From DATCDR01 sp036510575 (GTDB lineage: Bacteria > Actinomycetota > Acidimicrobiia > Acidimicrobiales > Bog-793), in NCBI GenBank assembly GCA_036510575.1, contig DATCDR010000190.1, positions 1 through 24,658 on the forward strand: DNA of 24,658 bases. Reading direction: 5' to 3'. Within the stretch, counting starts at the first letter, position 1. Each line of letters starts with the position of its first letter. A program made the translations under genes and the position numbers. Under the pieces are notes generated by a model, which saw only the letters and a list, made by a program, of their open reading frames with translations, was not told where the DNA came from and made no database searches. This document shows positions 14,870 through 23,390 of this stretch, in pieces.

Positions 14870-15088
14870 TCAGTTCGAAGCGCGCTTTCGCCCTCGGTAG
14901 GTGCTGGCGACAAGGATCACGAGCGTAAGCAGTGGCACGACGATGATTGCCACGGATCGATCGTGGCGTAGTAATAACGCCACGCCGATTACAACGAGAG
15001 CGCCAAAGAACGCATCTGGATTCTCGCCGATGAGGAATTCCCACCAGAACTGTCCGAATGCAACGAGCAGCCGCTTCAGCGTCGCCAT
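14870..15088 (-). CDS. Small two-helix membrane protein next to the FTR1-like gene
   Basis: A 72-residue protein (MATLKRLLVAFGQFWWEFLIG...) with two hydrophobic helices (about 26-41 and 47-62) and a basic C-terminal tail. Its ATG overlaps the stop of the FTR1-like gene by four bases (ATGA), so the two are translationally coupled and probably act together. The WWEFLIGENPDAFFG segment looks like an interfacial element before the first helix. Small membrane proteins of this type accompany COG4280-like genes in other actinobacteria, as I recall. No function is known; a stabilising or accessory subunit of the transporter is the simplest guess. Confidence 0.75.
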   Translation of the reverse strand: MATLKRLLVAFGQFWWEFLIGENPDAFFGALVVIGVALLLRHDRSVAIIVVPLLTLVILVASTYRGRKRASN

Positions 15089-15864
15089 CAGGGCGCCTGG
15101 CGCGCTTCGAGATGGGGGAGCTTCGCGTCGGCGGTCGGAAGCATCGACCGCATGAAGCGAATCGACAACGCCGTCACCGCGACGAAGAGGCCGATGAGCA
15201 CCAATATCGCGAGATCGCTTCCTGGCCAGCGAAAGCCCGATCCTTCCCCGATCCAAAAGACGCCGAAGCTCGTCAGCATGACCCCAACCCCGAGCTTCAG
15301 CGTGTTCTCGGGCACTTCACGAAGTTGGCGAGCGACTGCGAATCCGACCACGGTGACAAGGAGCGCCGCCGCACCTGCTGCTGCAGCGGCAAGCCCGAGA
15401 CGATGTGAGCTTGCGCCGAGACTGAGAACGATCAGTACAACTTCGGTTCCCTCGAGGAGCACTCCCTTGAAGGCGATAGCGAAACCGATCGCGTCGCGGC
15501 CCCTGCCGGGAGTCTGTTCGCCGCCCTCTAGTTGCGCCACTGTTTTGGCGAAGATCAGGTCTTCGTCGTGAAGTGCCTTGTGTCCGCTCGCGCGCAAGAT
15601 GGACTTGCGCAGCCATCCCAATCCGAGCACGAGCAGCAAGCCGCCGATCACGACGCGAAGGACGTTTATCGGGACGTAGTGGATGAGCGGTACCCCGATA
15701 GCGCCGACAAGGACGACGAGGAGGAGCATCGCCGTGGCCGCGCCCTCAAGTGCCGAGCGCCAACCTCGCGTCGTACCCGCGGCGACCACCAACGTGAGCG
15801 CCTCGACTGCTTCGACGCACGATGCGCCGAACACAGCGAGCGCAAGAATCACCGCTGACGTCAA
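15088..15864 (-). CDS. FTR1/COG4280-like integral membrane protein with two ExxE motifs
   Basis: A 258-residue protein with about seven hydrophobic helices. Two acidic motifs, CVEAVEAL (E18, E21) in the first helix and LLEGTEVV (E138, E141) in a later one, mirror the REGLE/EGxE metal-binding pairs of FTR1-type iron permeases and related COG4280 membrane proteins. The start is TTG 15864, with GGAGG seven bases upstream, a strong ribosome binding site that decides the start. It lies 57 bases downstream of the ABC ATPase gene on the same strand and overlaps the 72-residue gene. The context suggests it works with the ABC uptake system on a metal, most likely iron, but no ligand has been shown for this sequence. 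Confidence 0.78.
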   Translation of the reverse strand: MTSAVILALAVFGASCVEAVEALTLVVAAGTTRGWRSALEGAATAMLLLVVLVGAIGVPLIHYVPINVLRVVIGGLLLVLGLGWLRKSILRASGHKALHDEDLIFAKTVAQLEGGEQTPGRGRDAIGFAIAFKGVLLEGTEVVLIVLSLGASSHRLGLAAAAAGAAALLVTVVGFAVARQLREVPENTLKLGVGVMLTSFGVFWIGEGSGFRWPGSDLAILVLIGLFVAVTALSIRFMRSMLPTADAKLPHLEARQAP

Positions 15865-15913
15865 TGCCTAACCTCCGTCGTTATCGATCTGAACTAACGA
15901 CCGTTATAGATCG

Positions 15914-15928
15914 GCGCTAGCCTAGCGC
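15914..15928. repeat. Perfect palindrome across the ABC ATPase stop codon
   Basis: GCGCTAG (15914-15920) and CTAGCGC (15922-15928) are perfect reverse complements around a single base and overlap the ATPase stop. As RNA this would form a short hairpin (about 5 bp with a 5-base loop) between the ABC genes and the FTR1-like gene. It could attenuate read-through or bind a regulator. Confidence 0.35.
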
Positions 15929-17103
15929 TGTAGGGCGAGCGCCGTCGCCGCTTCGCTCGGCACGCCCCGCCTCGAGAAGTCAATGTCTGCCGAGCTTGAG
16001 GCCGGCCCTTCGGCAACGGGGAAGATGAGGCAGCCCGAGGCCTCGAGGCGAAGCCCGACGGATTGTCCGCGACTGAACCGAGATTCAGAAAAGATGCTGT
16101 TGATCTGCGTTCCCTCGGCGAGCTCGACCGCGTGTTCGTAGCCACGACCGCGAAACGCGACGTCCGCAACCTGGCCGAGGAGATGGTGTTCACCGGTATC
16201 TATCGCGCAGATCCGCACGGCTGTCGGGCGAATCACCAACAGTGCCTCAGATCCTCCGAGTGGTTGGGCGCCGATGCGAGCACGGACGTAACGCGCCCCT
16301 TGGAAGGTCGCGGGCTCGACCTCCACGCAGTTCTCTCCGTCGGTCTGGGAGCGAACTCGCACGAGCAACTCACCCGCGAGACCGGTAAAGCGAACGACGA
16401 ATGGCGTTGCCGGATGGGCGTAGATCTCCTCCGGAGTTCCGATCTGTACGAGACGGCCGCGCTCGAGCACGCCGACGCGATCGGCGAGCGCGAAGGCCTC
16501 CGATTGATCATGGGTGATGTAGATCGTCGTCGCTCCAGCGGCGCGCACGAGCGAGGAGATCTCGACCCGCATCCGCTCGCGCAGGTCCGCGTCTAGGTTG
16601 GAGAGCGGCTCATCGCAGAGAATTAGGCCGGTGTCACCGATCAGTGCTCGGGCGAGTGCAACTCGCTGCTGCTCCCCTCCGGAGAGCTCGGTCGGATAAC
16701 GCTCTGCCAGGCTTCCGAGACCGACGCGCTCGAGCATCGCCATCGCGCGCCGACGCGCCTCCGACTTCGCGAGCCCGCGTCGCTTCAGTGCGAACGCGAC
16801 GTTGTCGCGAGCGACCATGTGCGGCCAGAGCGCGTAGTCCTGGAAGACCATCGACAAGTCCCTGCGCTCGGGAGGAACGTGGACCCTGCCGTCGGCTACG
16901 ACGAGGTCCCCGATCGCCATCCTTCCCGACGTGACCCGCTCAATGCCGGCTACCGACCGAAGCAGTGTCGTCTTGCCCGAACCTGACGGCCCGAGAAGTA
17001 CGAGGAACGCCCCTGGATCGACCTCGAACGAGACGTCGTCAAGGGCACGATTGCCGCCCGGGTAGACCTTCAGGATGTTTTCGATCACCAGTTGATCAGC
17101 CAC
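15922..17103 (-). CDS. ABC transporter ATP-binding protein, FbpC/PotA type
   Basis: A 393-residue cytoplasmic ATPase that energises the adjacent permease. Walker A is GPSGSGKT (38-45), the Q-loop Q88 is in VFQDYALWPHM, the ABC signature is LSGGEQQ (140-146), Walker B is LILCDEP and the switch His is H198 (THDQ). A TOBE-type regulatory region follows (about 235-370), as in iron(III), spermidine and maltose importers. The QDYALWPHM and SEAFALADR stretches are typical of the FbpC/PotA/CysA group. The GTG start at 17103 overlaps the permease stop by eight bases, so the ABC genes form one operon. The C-terminal 25 residues are polar and not conserved. Confidence 0.92.
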   Translation of the reverse strand: MADQLVIENILKVYPGGNRALDDVSFEVDPGAFLVLLGPSGSGKTTLLRSVAGIERVTSGRMAIGDLVVADGRVHVPPERRDLSMVFQDYALWPHMVARDNVAFALKRRGLAKSEARRRAMAMLERVGLGSLAERYPTELSGGEQQRVALARALIGDTGLILCDEPLSNLDADLRERMRVEISSLVRAAGATTIYITHDQSEAFALADRVGVLERGRLVQIGTPEEIYAHPATPFVVRFTGLAGELLVRVRSQTDGENCVEVEPATFQGARYVRARIGAQPLGGSEALLVIRPTAVRICAIDTGEHHLLGQVADVAFRGRGYEHAVELAEGTQINSIFSESRFSRGQSVGLRLEASGCLIFPVAEGPASSSADIDFSRRGVPSEAATALALQR

Positions 17104-18823
17104 GGATGCCTCCTCCGATTCGACGCCAGCCTTTCGGCGCGATCAAGCGGTAACCACCGAGCACGAGTGTGACCGACGCGAGCGCGATCGCTACGGCGAT
17201 CACGGCCTGGGCCATGCCGATGCCGAAGTGGTAGTTGCCGAGGTTGTCCTGGATAGCGACCGACGTCGGTGGCGATCCAGGCGCGTAGAGCAGCTGCGAG
17301 ATCGGTAGCTCCAAGAAGATCCCGCAGAACGTCAACAGCCAGGCCATCGTGAGCGGACGCGAGAGCACAGGAAAGACCCCCCGCACCCAGGCGCGTAGCG
17401 GGCCCGCGCCGTGCGCTCTGGCCGCGTCGTGGAGTGAGGACTGTACCTGGGAGACCGCGCCGACGAGAACGCGTGTATTGGTAGGCAGGCTTGAAGCGAT
17501 GTACCCGAGGATCAACAGGGTTGTCGTCTGGTAGAAGTTGATGCCGATCCGCGAGAGAAACGGCAGGTTGTACGCAAAGATGTACCCGGCAGCAAACACG
17601 ACGCTCGGCAACGCCACCGCGGCGAGCAGCAAGAAGTCCAGAACCTTCGTAGACGCGGTGCGTTTCTTCGCCAACAGATTCGCGAAGATGAAGCCACCGA
17701 CCACGGTCACGGACGCGGTGATCGCGCCGTAAACGAGCGACCGCTCGATCGGACCAGTGAGGCCCGCATTGTCGGCGACCTGTCGGTAGTTGACGAACGT
17801 CAACTTGAACGTCGCGCCGAAGTCCGCGAGCAGCGAGGCGCTGACTGCGCCAAAGCCTGGCACGCCGAGGGCGATGACGTAGAACAGCGCGACGAAGCCG
17901 ACCGCAAGCGCTCTGGCCCTGGTGGTCAGGTCCCGACGCGCGACCATGCGAGTCCGCCCCGAAAGAACCTGATACGACCGACCGCGGAGCGCTCTCGCCT
18001 GCAAGATGAGTGGCACCGCCACCGACGCGACGAGCAGCCATCCGACTGCCGCTGCGCCCGAAAAGCTCGGTGGAAAGCCATTGATGTCGGCGTAGAGCTG
18101 GTAGGTCGCGAGCGGGAAGTGCGAGCTGTAGGCAAGGGTCGAGGCGATACCGAAGTCGCTCACGGTCTCGGCAAAGCCGATCGCGAGCGCGGAGGTTATG
18201 GCCGGGGCGAGGATTGGTGTGACGAGTCGGATCGCCGCTAGGCGACTTGCGCCGTGCACCCGCGCAGCGTCTTCGAACTCCTGACCGAGTCCCCCGAGCG
18301 CAGCCGTGATCGCGAGGTACGTAAATGGCACGCAGCGAAGCCCGAGGAGAAGGACGACGCCGAAGGGTCCCATGATGGCGTGTGTGACGAACGGCCAGTC
18401 GAGGCCGACGCGGTACATCACGCCATTCGGCTGTACGAGCCGCTGCCAGCCGATTGCCGGCAGCCATGAGGGCAGCAACAACACGAGCCACATCGCTCCG
18501 CTGACGAAGTGTCGCCCCGGGAGTGTCGTGCGGTTCGCCAGCCACGCGACCGGGAAGCCGAGCACCAGGCCAAGACCCGCCGCCGCACAGCCGACCCAGA
18601 TTGAGTCGAGCAGAGCCCGGCCGGTGCCGCCGGAGAGGACGTCTGCGAGATACGACAGCGTGAACCACTGGTCTCCCTGGTCGAACAGACGGGGCGAGAT
18701 CGCGAGCACGAGGAAGCACGCGCACGGGGCCAGGATCAACAGCGTGATAGCCAGCCACAGCACCGGGCGTCCTACCCGGCCGATTCGCGCTGCCACCGCA
18801 TGGACAGCTCGCGAGTCCTTCAC
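17096..18823 (-). CDS. ABC transporter permease, fused double-domain (FbpB type)
   Basis: An integral membrane protein of about 575 residues with two tandem permease domains and roughly 12 helices. Each half has an EAA loop that docks the ATPase: EDAARVHGAS (about 184-193) and HDAARAHGAG (about 465-474). Fused permeases of this kind are typical of iron(III) (FbpB/SfuB) and some thiamine or phosphonate importers. I chose GTG 18823. The frame is open to 18904, but the extra His/Arg-rich residues do not look coding, and the ribosome binding site is weak (CCGGCGA). The opposite strand has a very long Arg-rich open frame, which is only a shadow. It follows the solute-binding gene by 223 bases and overlaps the ATPase gene. 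Confidence 0.9.
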   Translation of the reverse strand: MKDSRAVHAVAARIGRVGRPVLWLAITLLILAPCACFLVLAISPRLFDQGDQWFTLSYLADVLSGGTGRALLDSIWVGCAAAGLGLVLGFPVAWLANRTTLPGRHFVSGAMWLVLLLPSWLPAIGWQRLVQPNGVMYRVGLDWPFVTHAIMGPFGVVLLLGLRCVPFTYLAITAALGGLGQEFEDAARVHGASRLAAIRLVTPILAPAITSALAIGFAETVSDFGIASTLAYSSHFPLATYQLYADINGFPPSFSGAAAVGWLLVASVAVPLILQARALRGRSYQVLSGRTRMVARRDLTTRARALAVGFVALFYVIALGVPGFGAVSASLLADFGATFKLTFVNYRQVADNAGLTGPIERSLVYGAITASVTVVGGFIFANLLAKKRTASTKVLDFLLLAAVALPSVVFAAGYIFAYNLPFLSRIGINFYQTTTLLILGYIASSLPTNTRVLVGAVSQVQSSLHDAARAHGAGPLRAWVRGVFPVLSRPLTMAWLLTFCGIFLELPISQLLYAPGSPPTSVAIQDNLGNYHFGIGMAQAVIAVAIALASVTLVLGGYRLIAPKGWRRIGGGIRG

Positions 18824-19046
18824 TCGCCGGAGCCGTTCATGTCGATGGTGTCCCTCGTGACCTTGACCGGCACCAACCGGATCACGGGGGACACCAGACA
18901 GCACGGCGGCCGCATCACTCGGGCGAGGCGTCGGGAGTGGGGACAGAGGACCAGGAAGCTGAGTTGGAGTACTGGTCAGCGCCTAACGCCTCGCGCCGCA
19001 GGTCCCGTCGTCTGCCGAGGGGAGAACTCCGACGCGCCGGATTCGA

Positions 19047-20159
19047 TCACTGGACGATGTTCGCGTCGTACCAGGAATTGATCGTGTTCTCCTTCGGACC
19101 CCACGTGTAGGGGTTGATCGTCTGGGTATGAACCGCCGCCAAGGACGGCAGCGTCGAGAGGGGCCTCACGTTCGTGAGCACCGGGTAGTAGAGCGAGTCG
19201 CCGGTCGGATCGCCGGTCTGCATCACGTGCTGTCCGGCGCGAGAGAGCACGAAGGCTGCGAACTCTTCGGCCTCCTTCTGCTCCTGCTTCGGAGCCTTGG
19301 CGTCGATACCGATCGCGCTAGGCAGAACCGTCACCGGATTGAGGTATTTAACCTTGATGCTCGGGTCGGTGAACGTCGCGCCGACTGCTGCGGAGCTCTG
19401 CACGAGCGCCACGTTGATCTGACCCGAGGAGAGCGCCGCAAGAGTTGGTCCATTCGTCGGGTTGATCAGGAGCCCATTCGCCTTCAGCTCGCTGAAGAAG
19501 GACTCACCGGCGCTAACGCCACCGAGGTAGTTCATCACTCCAGCGATGAATGGATATGTAGGACCCGACTGACTCGGGTCGTTCGTGCCGACCTGCGCCT
19601 TCCACGTCGAGGAGAGCAACGACTGCCACGTGCTCGGCGGGGATGCGACCTTGGCGGAGTTGTATGCCATCGCACCTGCGAGGGTTACGCCGGTCGGGAT
19701 GTAGCTCTTGTCCGATGGGAGCGAATCCTTGCCGAGGCTGCTCCAACTCACATTCGGCTCGTAGCCCCTTAACAAGAGGTGCTGGGTGTCGAGACCAGCG
19801 AACGCCGTCGCGCCATCGACCCAAAGCAAGCCCCACTTCGGGTTGTTCTTCGAGGCCTCGATCTGAGTGAGCAGCGGTCCGGTCGAGTTGTCGTCGAGAT
19901 TCACCTTGATGTGATATTTCGCAGCAAATGCCTTCGTCTCGGCGGAGTCGTAGCCCTGTGCGGAGTAAACGACCAGAGGAACCGAGTCCGTCTGGGGTGC
20001 GAGATGGTGCGACACGCTCGCCGCAGCGGGCGCGCCAGTAGTTGCCGCCAGCGCGACCCCTGCGGCCAGGCTCGTCAGCGTGACCGTGCTAACCACGCGT
20101 CTAGTTCGGGACCGCAGTCGTGCTCTCGTGTGGCCAAGGCCCCGGACAGTTTTCTGCAC
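19047..20159 (-). CDS. Extracellular solute-binding protein of the iron-type ABC importer
   Basis: A 370-residue secreted binding protein. The GTG start at 20159 has GGAGG four bases upstream. The N-terminal signal has a basic region (RLRSRTRRVV), a hydrophobic core (about 22-42) and a likely AxA cleavage near 45-47 (APAAAS); no lipobox Cys is present. The mature part begins VPLVVYSAQGYDSAETKAF, as in family 1 and iron-type binding proteins. SLYYPVLTNVRP near the C-terminus matches the usual Y-P-V closing motif of the group. By gene order (binding protein, fused permease, ATPase) and the FTR1-like neighbour, ferric iron is the favoured ligand. Phosphonate or other small anions cannot be excluded because the iron-coordinating tyrosines cannot be placed with confidence. 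Confidence 0.85.
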   Translation of the reverse strand: MQKTVRGLGHTRARLRSRTRRVVSTVTLTSLAAGVALAATTGAPAAASVSHHLAPQTDSVPLVVYSAQGYDSAETKAFAAKYHIKVNLDDNSTGPLLTQIEASKNNPKWGLLWVDGATAFAGLDTQHLLLRGYEPNVSWSSLGKDSLPSDKSYIPTGVTLAGAMAYNSAKVASPPSTWQSLLSSTWKAQVGTNDPSQSGPTYPFIAGVMNYLGGVSAGESFFSELKANGLLINPTNGPTLAALSSGQINVALVQSSAAVGATFTDPSIKVKYLNPVTVLPSAIGIDAKAPKQEQKEAEEFAAFVLSRAGQHVMQTGDPTGDSLYYPVLTNVRPLSTLPSLAAVHTQTINPYTWGPKENTINSWYDANIVQ

Positions 20160-20175
20160 GCTTCCTCCTCGGATT

Positions 20176-20201
20176 CCGTCGGTCGAAGTTGATAACGACG
20201 G
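20176..20201. promoter_or_regulatory. Inverted repeat upstream of the solute-binding gene
   Basis: CCGTCG (20176-20181) and CGACGG (20196-20201) are inverted arms 14 bases apart, located 17-42 bases before the GTG of the solute-binding gene. The 11-mer GATAACGACGG (20191-20201) recurs in reverse orientation at 15875-15885, just before the FTR1-like gene. A shared operator is possible but weakly supported. Confidence 0.3.
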
Positions 20202-20283
20202 TTTTGAACCCTAGGAAGCGCTCGTGACATCTTGGCTACCGCAGCCTGACGTCCCGTTGAACATTGCATAGACTACGGACCGA

Positions 20284-20859
20284 TTACGGAGCATCCGATC
20301 CGTCGGCCTCGACGGCGTAGACGCGACCTGCGTAGTCCTCGAGGGACTGCTCGCATTTATTGAGCGCGACGATCGTCCGATCGAAGCCCTTGGCCCCGAG
20401 CACGTCGCGGGCGTGGACTTTGTCCAGCCAGCGCCTCAACTTCGTCAGGTCTTCGTCGTTCTCTTCGAGCTCGGCGTAGGTGAAGTGATCGGCGTCGTAC
20501 TCCTTGCGAACCTGTTGGAGGAAGTCTTCACAGCGGTCGACGATCTCCTCGTACTCGTCGTCGCGGGCCGAGTTGAACGCCTCGACCAGCTGCGGTTGCC
20601 CGGCCAGGATCGAGGAGGTGAAGAGATACGCGCTTCCGCCCAGCTGGCCGATTTCAGCGCGAAGGGTACGAAATGCACGCTCGGCACTAGGAGAAACCGG
20701 GAGCGCCGCGACCGAGTTCTGGACGTAAATCGCGCCGAGCCCCTTGATCTTTCGCCACACTCCGGCGCGAAGGCGCGTGGGCTCTGGCGGAATGCGGTAC
20801 ACGAGCAGTAGCCAGTCAGCACCGAGACGATCCGGCGATGTGTTTGATTCGGACGCCAT
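20284..20859 (-). CDS. ChrB N-terminal-domain protein (chromate resistance-associated)
   Basis: A 191-residue soluble protein. WLLLVYRIPPEPTRLRAGVW (16-35), KIKGLGAIYVQNSVAALP (37-54) and GGSAYLFTSSI (74-84) match the N-terminal domain of ChrB, the chromate-responsive regulator often encoded next to chrA. AELEENDEDLTKLRRWLDKV and CEQSLEDYAGRVYAV near the end are also typical. Full ChrB proteins are about 300 residues with a second domain, which is absent here, so this is the stand-alone N-domain type. The frame is open to 21171, but ATG 20859 lies at the family's usual N-terminus; the ribosome binding site is weak. chrA is about 8.5 kb away, so the pair is split. It is probably cytoplasmic; whether it binds DNA is unknown. 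Confidence 0.82.
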   Translation of the reverse strand: MASESNTSPDRLGADWLLLVYRIPPEPTRLRAGVWRKIKGLGAIYVQNSVAALPVSPSAERAFRTLRAEIGQLGGSAYLFTSSILAGQPQLVEAFNSARDDEYEEIVDRCEDFLQQVRKEYDADHFTYAELEENDEDLTKLRRWLDKVHARDVLGAKGFDRTIVALNKCEQSLEDYAGRVYAVEADGSDAP

Positions 20860-21113
20860 AGTGCCACTATGCCCGTGAATCAGGCCGAACGCACGGGTCA
20901 GCTCGCTCTCTCGTATGCGGCCGCGCTGTTCAATGACGAACCGAGGTCGTAGACGTTTACCCCCAACTCGTAGTAGCGCTCGGCCGGCACCGTGGCACTC
21001 GCCGAGGAGGGCGAGGAACGGGCATCTAGACGCCGCGATCTCTCGGGGAGGTCGGGGCGCGTGTCGTGCCGAGTCTCCTTGACGAGCCGGACGACTAGGC
21101 CTGGGGCGATGAC

Positions 21114-22000
21114 CTAGGCGTCCCGACTCATCATTCGCCATGCCCCGATGGCCGTCCAGAACACCAGCCAACCACCGATAACCAATGAAGCCGCCAACGT
21201 GGACTCCGGTATGAGTTTCGGCCCGCCGCCACCGGGCCCGCCGCCGAACGGAGTCGGTAGCCCGCCCGGCTCGATATGCGCCATCGCCACGCCGACGATC
21301 CCCCGCTCGAAGTTGAGCAGGTGCGAGATGATGTGCACGCTAAATAGTGGCGTCAGGATCAGTTCGAGCACTATGAGGAGAATCACCGGGACTGTCCGCT
21401 GTCCGGTCAGCGAGGCCAGCCCGAGACCGACGACGAAGCCGATGGTGGCCTCGAGCGCGATCCACAGTCCGGCGTCGATCATGAGCGACGTAGACGGGAC
21501 CAAGAAGGTGGAGCGGTAGGCCGTGTAGTTCTCGTTGGCGACCGCGACAGCGAAGGCTCGGATCTGCGCTGCCGTGGCCTGCTCGGGGACAACCACCGTC
21601 CCCTTGGGCGTTTTGACGGTTGCGCCGGGTGGCGGCCCATTCCCGCCGCCGTTGCCACACGGGACCTGCAAGTTGATCGGCCCGGAGTAGTTGAAGTCGC
21701 ACACGACCTCTTGAGCATGGTCGGCCGCCCAACGACGTTGTACCCACCGGCAGGCCCGAAGGACTTCGGGTCCACCGCGTGCGAGACGAGACGAACGACA
21801 AGGAAGACGACCGGTATGCCTATGTTGACGGCGATCAGCGCGATCATCAGGCCGCGACGTCTGCGCAGTTCCATGAATCGGGTGGTGATCATGCCCCAGG
21901 TCGGGATCCACGAGCCACGGCGATCACCCCGCGGTGCCTCCCGCGCCGAGACGGGGGCTGGACCCGGGGCCGGCACGCCGACGTCAGAGATCGTCGTCAT
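21114..22000 (-). pseudogene. ABC-2 type permease, broken by internal deletion and frameshift
   Basis: The N-terminal part from ATG 22000 (MTTISDVGVPAPG...) has the leader and first helix of actinobacterial ABC-2 permeases: IPTWGMITTRFMELRRRRGL, then IALIAVNIGIPVVFLVVRLV and DPKSFGPAGGYNV. Near 21730 that frame turns to nonsense. The other frame then continues with WAADHAQEVVCDFNYSGP, a large loop, and three helices through IGGWLVFWTAIGAWRMMSRDA, ending at 21114. In intact relatives I recall, about 90 residues with two or three helices and the LTEGMFRHLVVTGRSR segment lie between GPAGGY... and WAADH.... Those are missing here, so a deletion with loss of frame seems to have joined the two pieces. 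The ATG overlaps the ATPase stop (ATGA), so they were one exporter operon. Sequencing error could explain a frameshift but not the missing segment. Confidence 0.72.
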
Positions 22001-22974
22001 GATGACGACCCGAGCCGGCTCGTGACCTGAAGAAACCACGTCTCGAGGGAGGCCTGAATGTTCTGCAGCCGGTAGACCGAGATGTCGCCCTGCACCAACA
22101 CCCGGTTGATCTCGGCGATCACGTCGCGCTCGGTGCCTTCTGGCAGTGTGATTGCGAGTCCGTCGGGACGGACTTGGACATCGGAGGCGATCGCGGTCGT
22201 CTTGAGCAGAGCGAGGGCCCGGTCAGGTTCGGAGCACTCGACTTGGAGCTCGACCGACGAGCCGGCTAGGAGCTCCGAGATCGGTCCCTGCCTGATGACT
22301 TTGCCGCGGTCGACGATCGCCACCGCGTCACAGGTGCGCTCGATCTCGTCGAGCAGGTGCGAGGAGAGCACGACGGTTCGCCCCTCGGCCACCAGAGCCG
22401 TGATCATGTCACGCATGTCGAGCATCCCTGCCGGATCGAGCCCGTTCATTGGCTCGTCGAGGATGAGCAGGTCAGGATCACCGAGGAGGCACGCCGCAAC
22501 GCCCAGGCGCTGGCGCATGCCCATCGAATACTTCGAGACCTTGTCGTCGGCGCGGCGCAGAATGCCGACTCGCTCGAGGGAAGGCCCGATGCGGTCCCTC
22601 GCCTCCGGCTCGCGCGCTGCCGCGAGGAGCTGGAGGTTCTGCCGACCAGTCAGATGAGCGTGGAATCGGGGCTCGTCAACGATGGCCCCGACCCGAGCTA
22701 GAGCGCGATCGCGATGTCGCGGGACGTCGAAGCCGAGGAGGGACATCGTGCCTGCATCAGCATGGGTCAGTCCGAGCAGCATCCGGATGAGCGTCGTCTT
22801 GCCGGCGCCGTTCGGGCCGAGGTAGCCGAAGGCGCACCCCCGTGGTACGAGGAGCTCTACGTCGTCCACGGCGACGTTCTCCCCGAAGCGCTTGGTCAAT
22901 CCGTGAGTCTCCACGGCCCACTGGCTGTCGGCGCCTCGCCTCGCCGAGGTCGCTGAAGACGTAATGACGCTCAT
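21997..22974 (-). CDS. ABC-2 type exporter ATP-binding protein
   Basis: A 325-residue ATPase of the drug/bacitracin exporter (BcrA/CcmA-like) type. Walker A is GPNGAGKT (53-60), the signature is YSMGMRQR (149-156, the usual exporter variant of LSGGQ), Walker B is LLILDEP (169-175), with NGLDP following, and the switch His is H206 (SSHLLDE). The Q-loop Gln is replaced by EPRF (101-104), common in this subfamily. ATG 22974 has a GGAAGCG-like site upstream. Its partner permease directly downstream is broken, so the exporter is probably dead unless the ATPase works with a permease elsewhere. The gene itself shows no damage. Confidence 0.9.
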   Translation of the reverse strand: MSVITSSATSARRGADSQWAVETHGLTKRFGENVAVDDVELLVPRGCAFGYLGPNGAGKTTLIRMLLGLTHADAGTMSLLGFDVPRHRDRALARVGAIVDEPRFHAHLTGRQNLQLLAAAREPEARDRIGPSLERVGILRRADDKVSKYSMGMRQRLGVAACLLGDPDLLILDEPMNGLDPAGMLDMRDMITALVAEGRTVVLSSHLLDEIERTCDAVAIVDRGKVIRQGPISELLAGSSVELQVECSEPDRALALLKTTAIASDVQVRPDGLAITLPEGTERDVIAEINRVLVQGDISVYRLQNIQASLETWFLQVTSRLGSSS

Positions 22975-23338
22975 GAGTCGACGCTTCCGACGCTTTTCGA
23001 CACAGAGCGCCTGCCTGCACTGTTAGATGCTGCCGAGACGAAGCTGAATGAACAATCGACGAAGCAGCGAAATACCCCAATCGAGGTGTAGCAGTGCGTT
23101 TTGGGCGCCTCGCCTGAGTTGCGCGTGGTCAACAACTGCCTCCTAACGTGTCTGGTTCGTCGATCTTCACATTGGTGGTGTCGCTCGACAATCAGGGATT
23201 ACCCTTACCCTCATCGCCACCAACGGCTGGCGAACGGACCTGCGTTGCGATCCAACCCAGGCGCTTGGAGCTTCGCCTGGCGGAGCAAGCGAGCAGCTCC
23301 CATCCCGGCGACGTCCACCACGGTTGCTGCAGGTCGCT
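22975..23338. other. Divergent intergenic region between the exporter and the PadR gene
   Basis: About 360 bases with no supported gene. It separates the minus-strand ATPase start from the plus-strand PadR operator, so it should hold both promoters. Readings on either strand are Arg-rich and have no ribosome binding site or family likeness. Confidence 0.35.
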
Positions 23339-23359
23339 GTAGTATACGCCGTATGGTAC
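23339..23359. promoter_or_regulatory. 21-bp imperfect palindrome, likely PadR operator
   Basis: The core ATACG-C-CGTAT (23344-23354) is a perfect palindrome around one base. It is flanked by GTA (23339-23341) and TAC (23357-23359), which continue the symmetry with two mismatched positions on each side. It ends 31 bases before the ATG of the PadR gene and contains TATACG, which may overlap a -10 element. PadR proteins usually bind AT-rich symmetric sites of this kind and repress their own operon. Confidence 0.5.
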
Positions 23360-23390
23360 GTGACCTTGAACTTCGATGCCCGGTGACGAA

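Noticed and set aside
17085..18758. A 557-codon minus-strand open frame over the fused permease gene
   Set aside because: It is extremely Arg/Gly/Pro-rich with no membrane segments. The overlapping frame encodes a clear double permease with two EAA motifs, so this is a shadow of GC-rich codon use.
18856..18886. An uneven stem-loop between the solute-binding and permease genes (outer CGTGA/TCACG, inner CCGG/CCGG)
   Set aside because: The two sides have unequal spacing (6 bases against 1), so the hairpin is weak; not listed as an attenuator.
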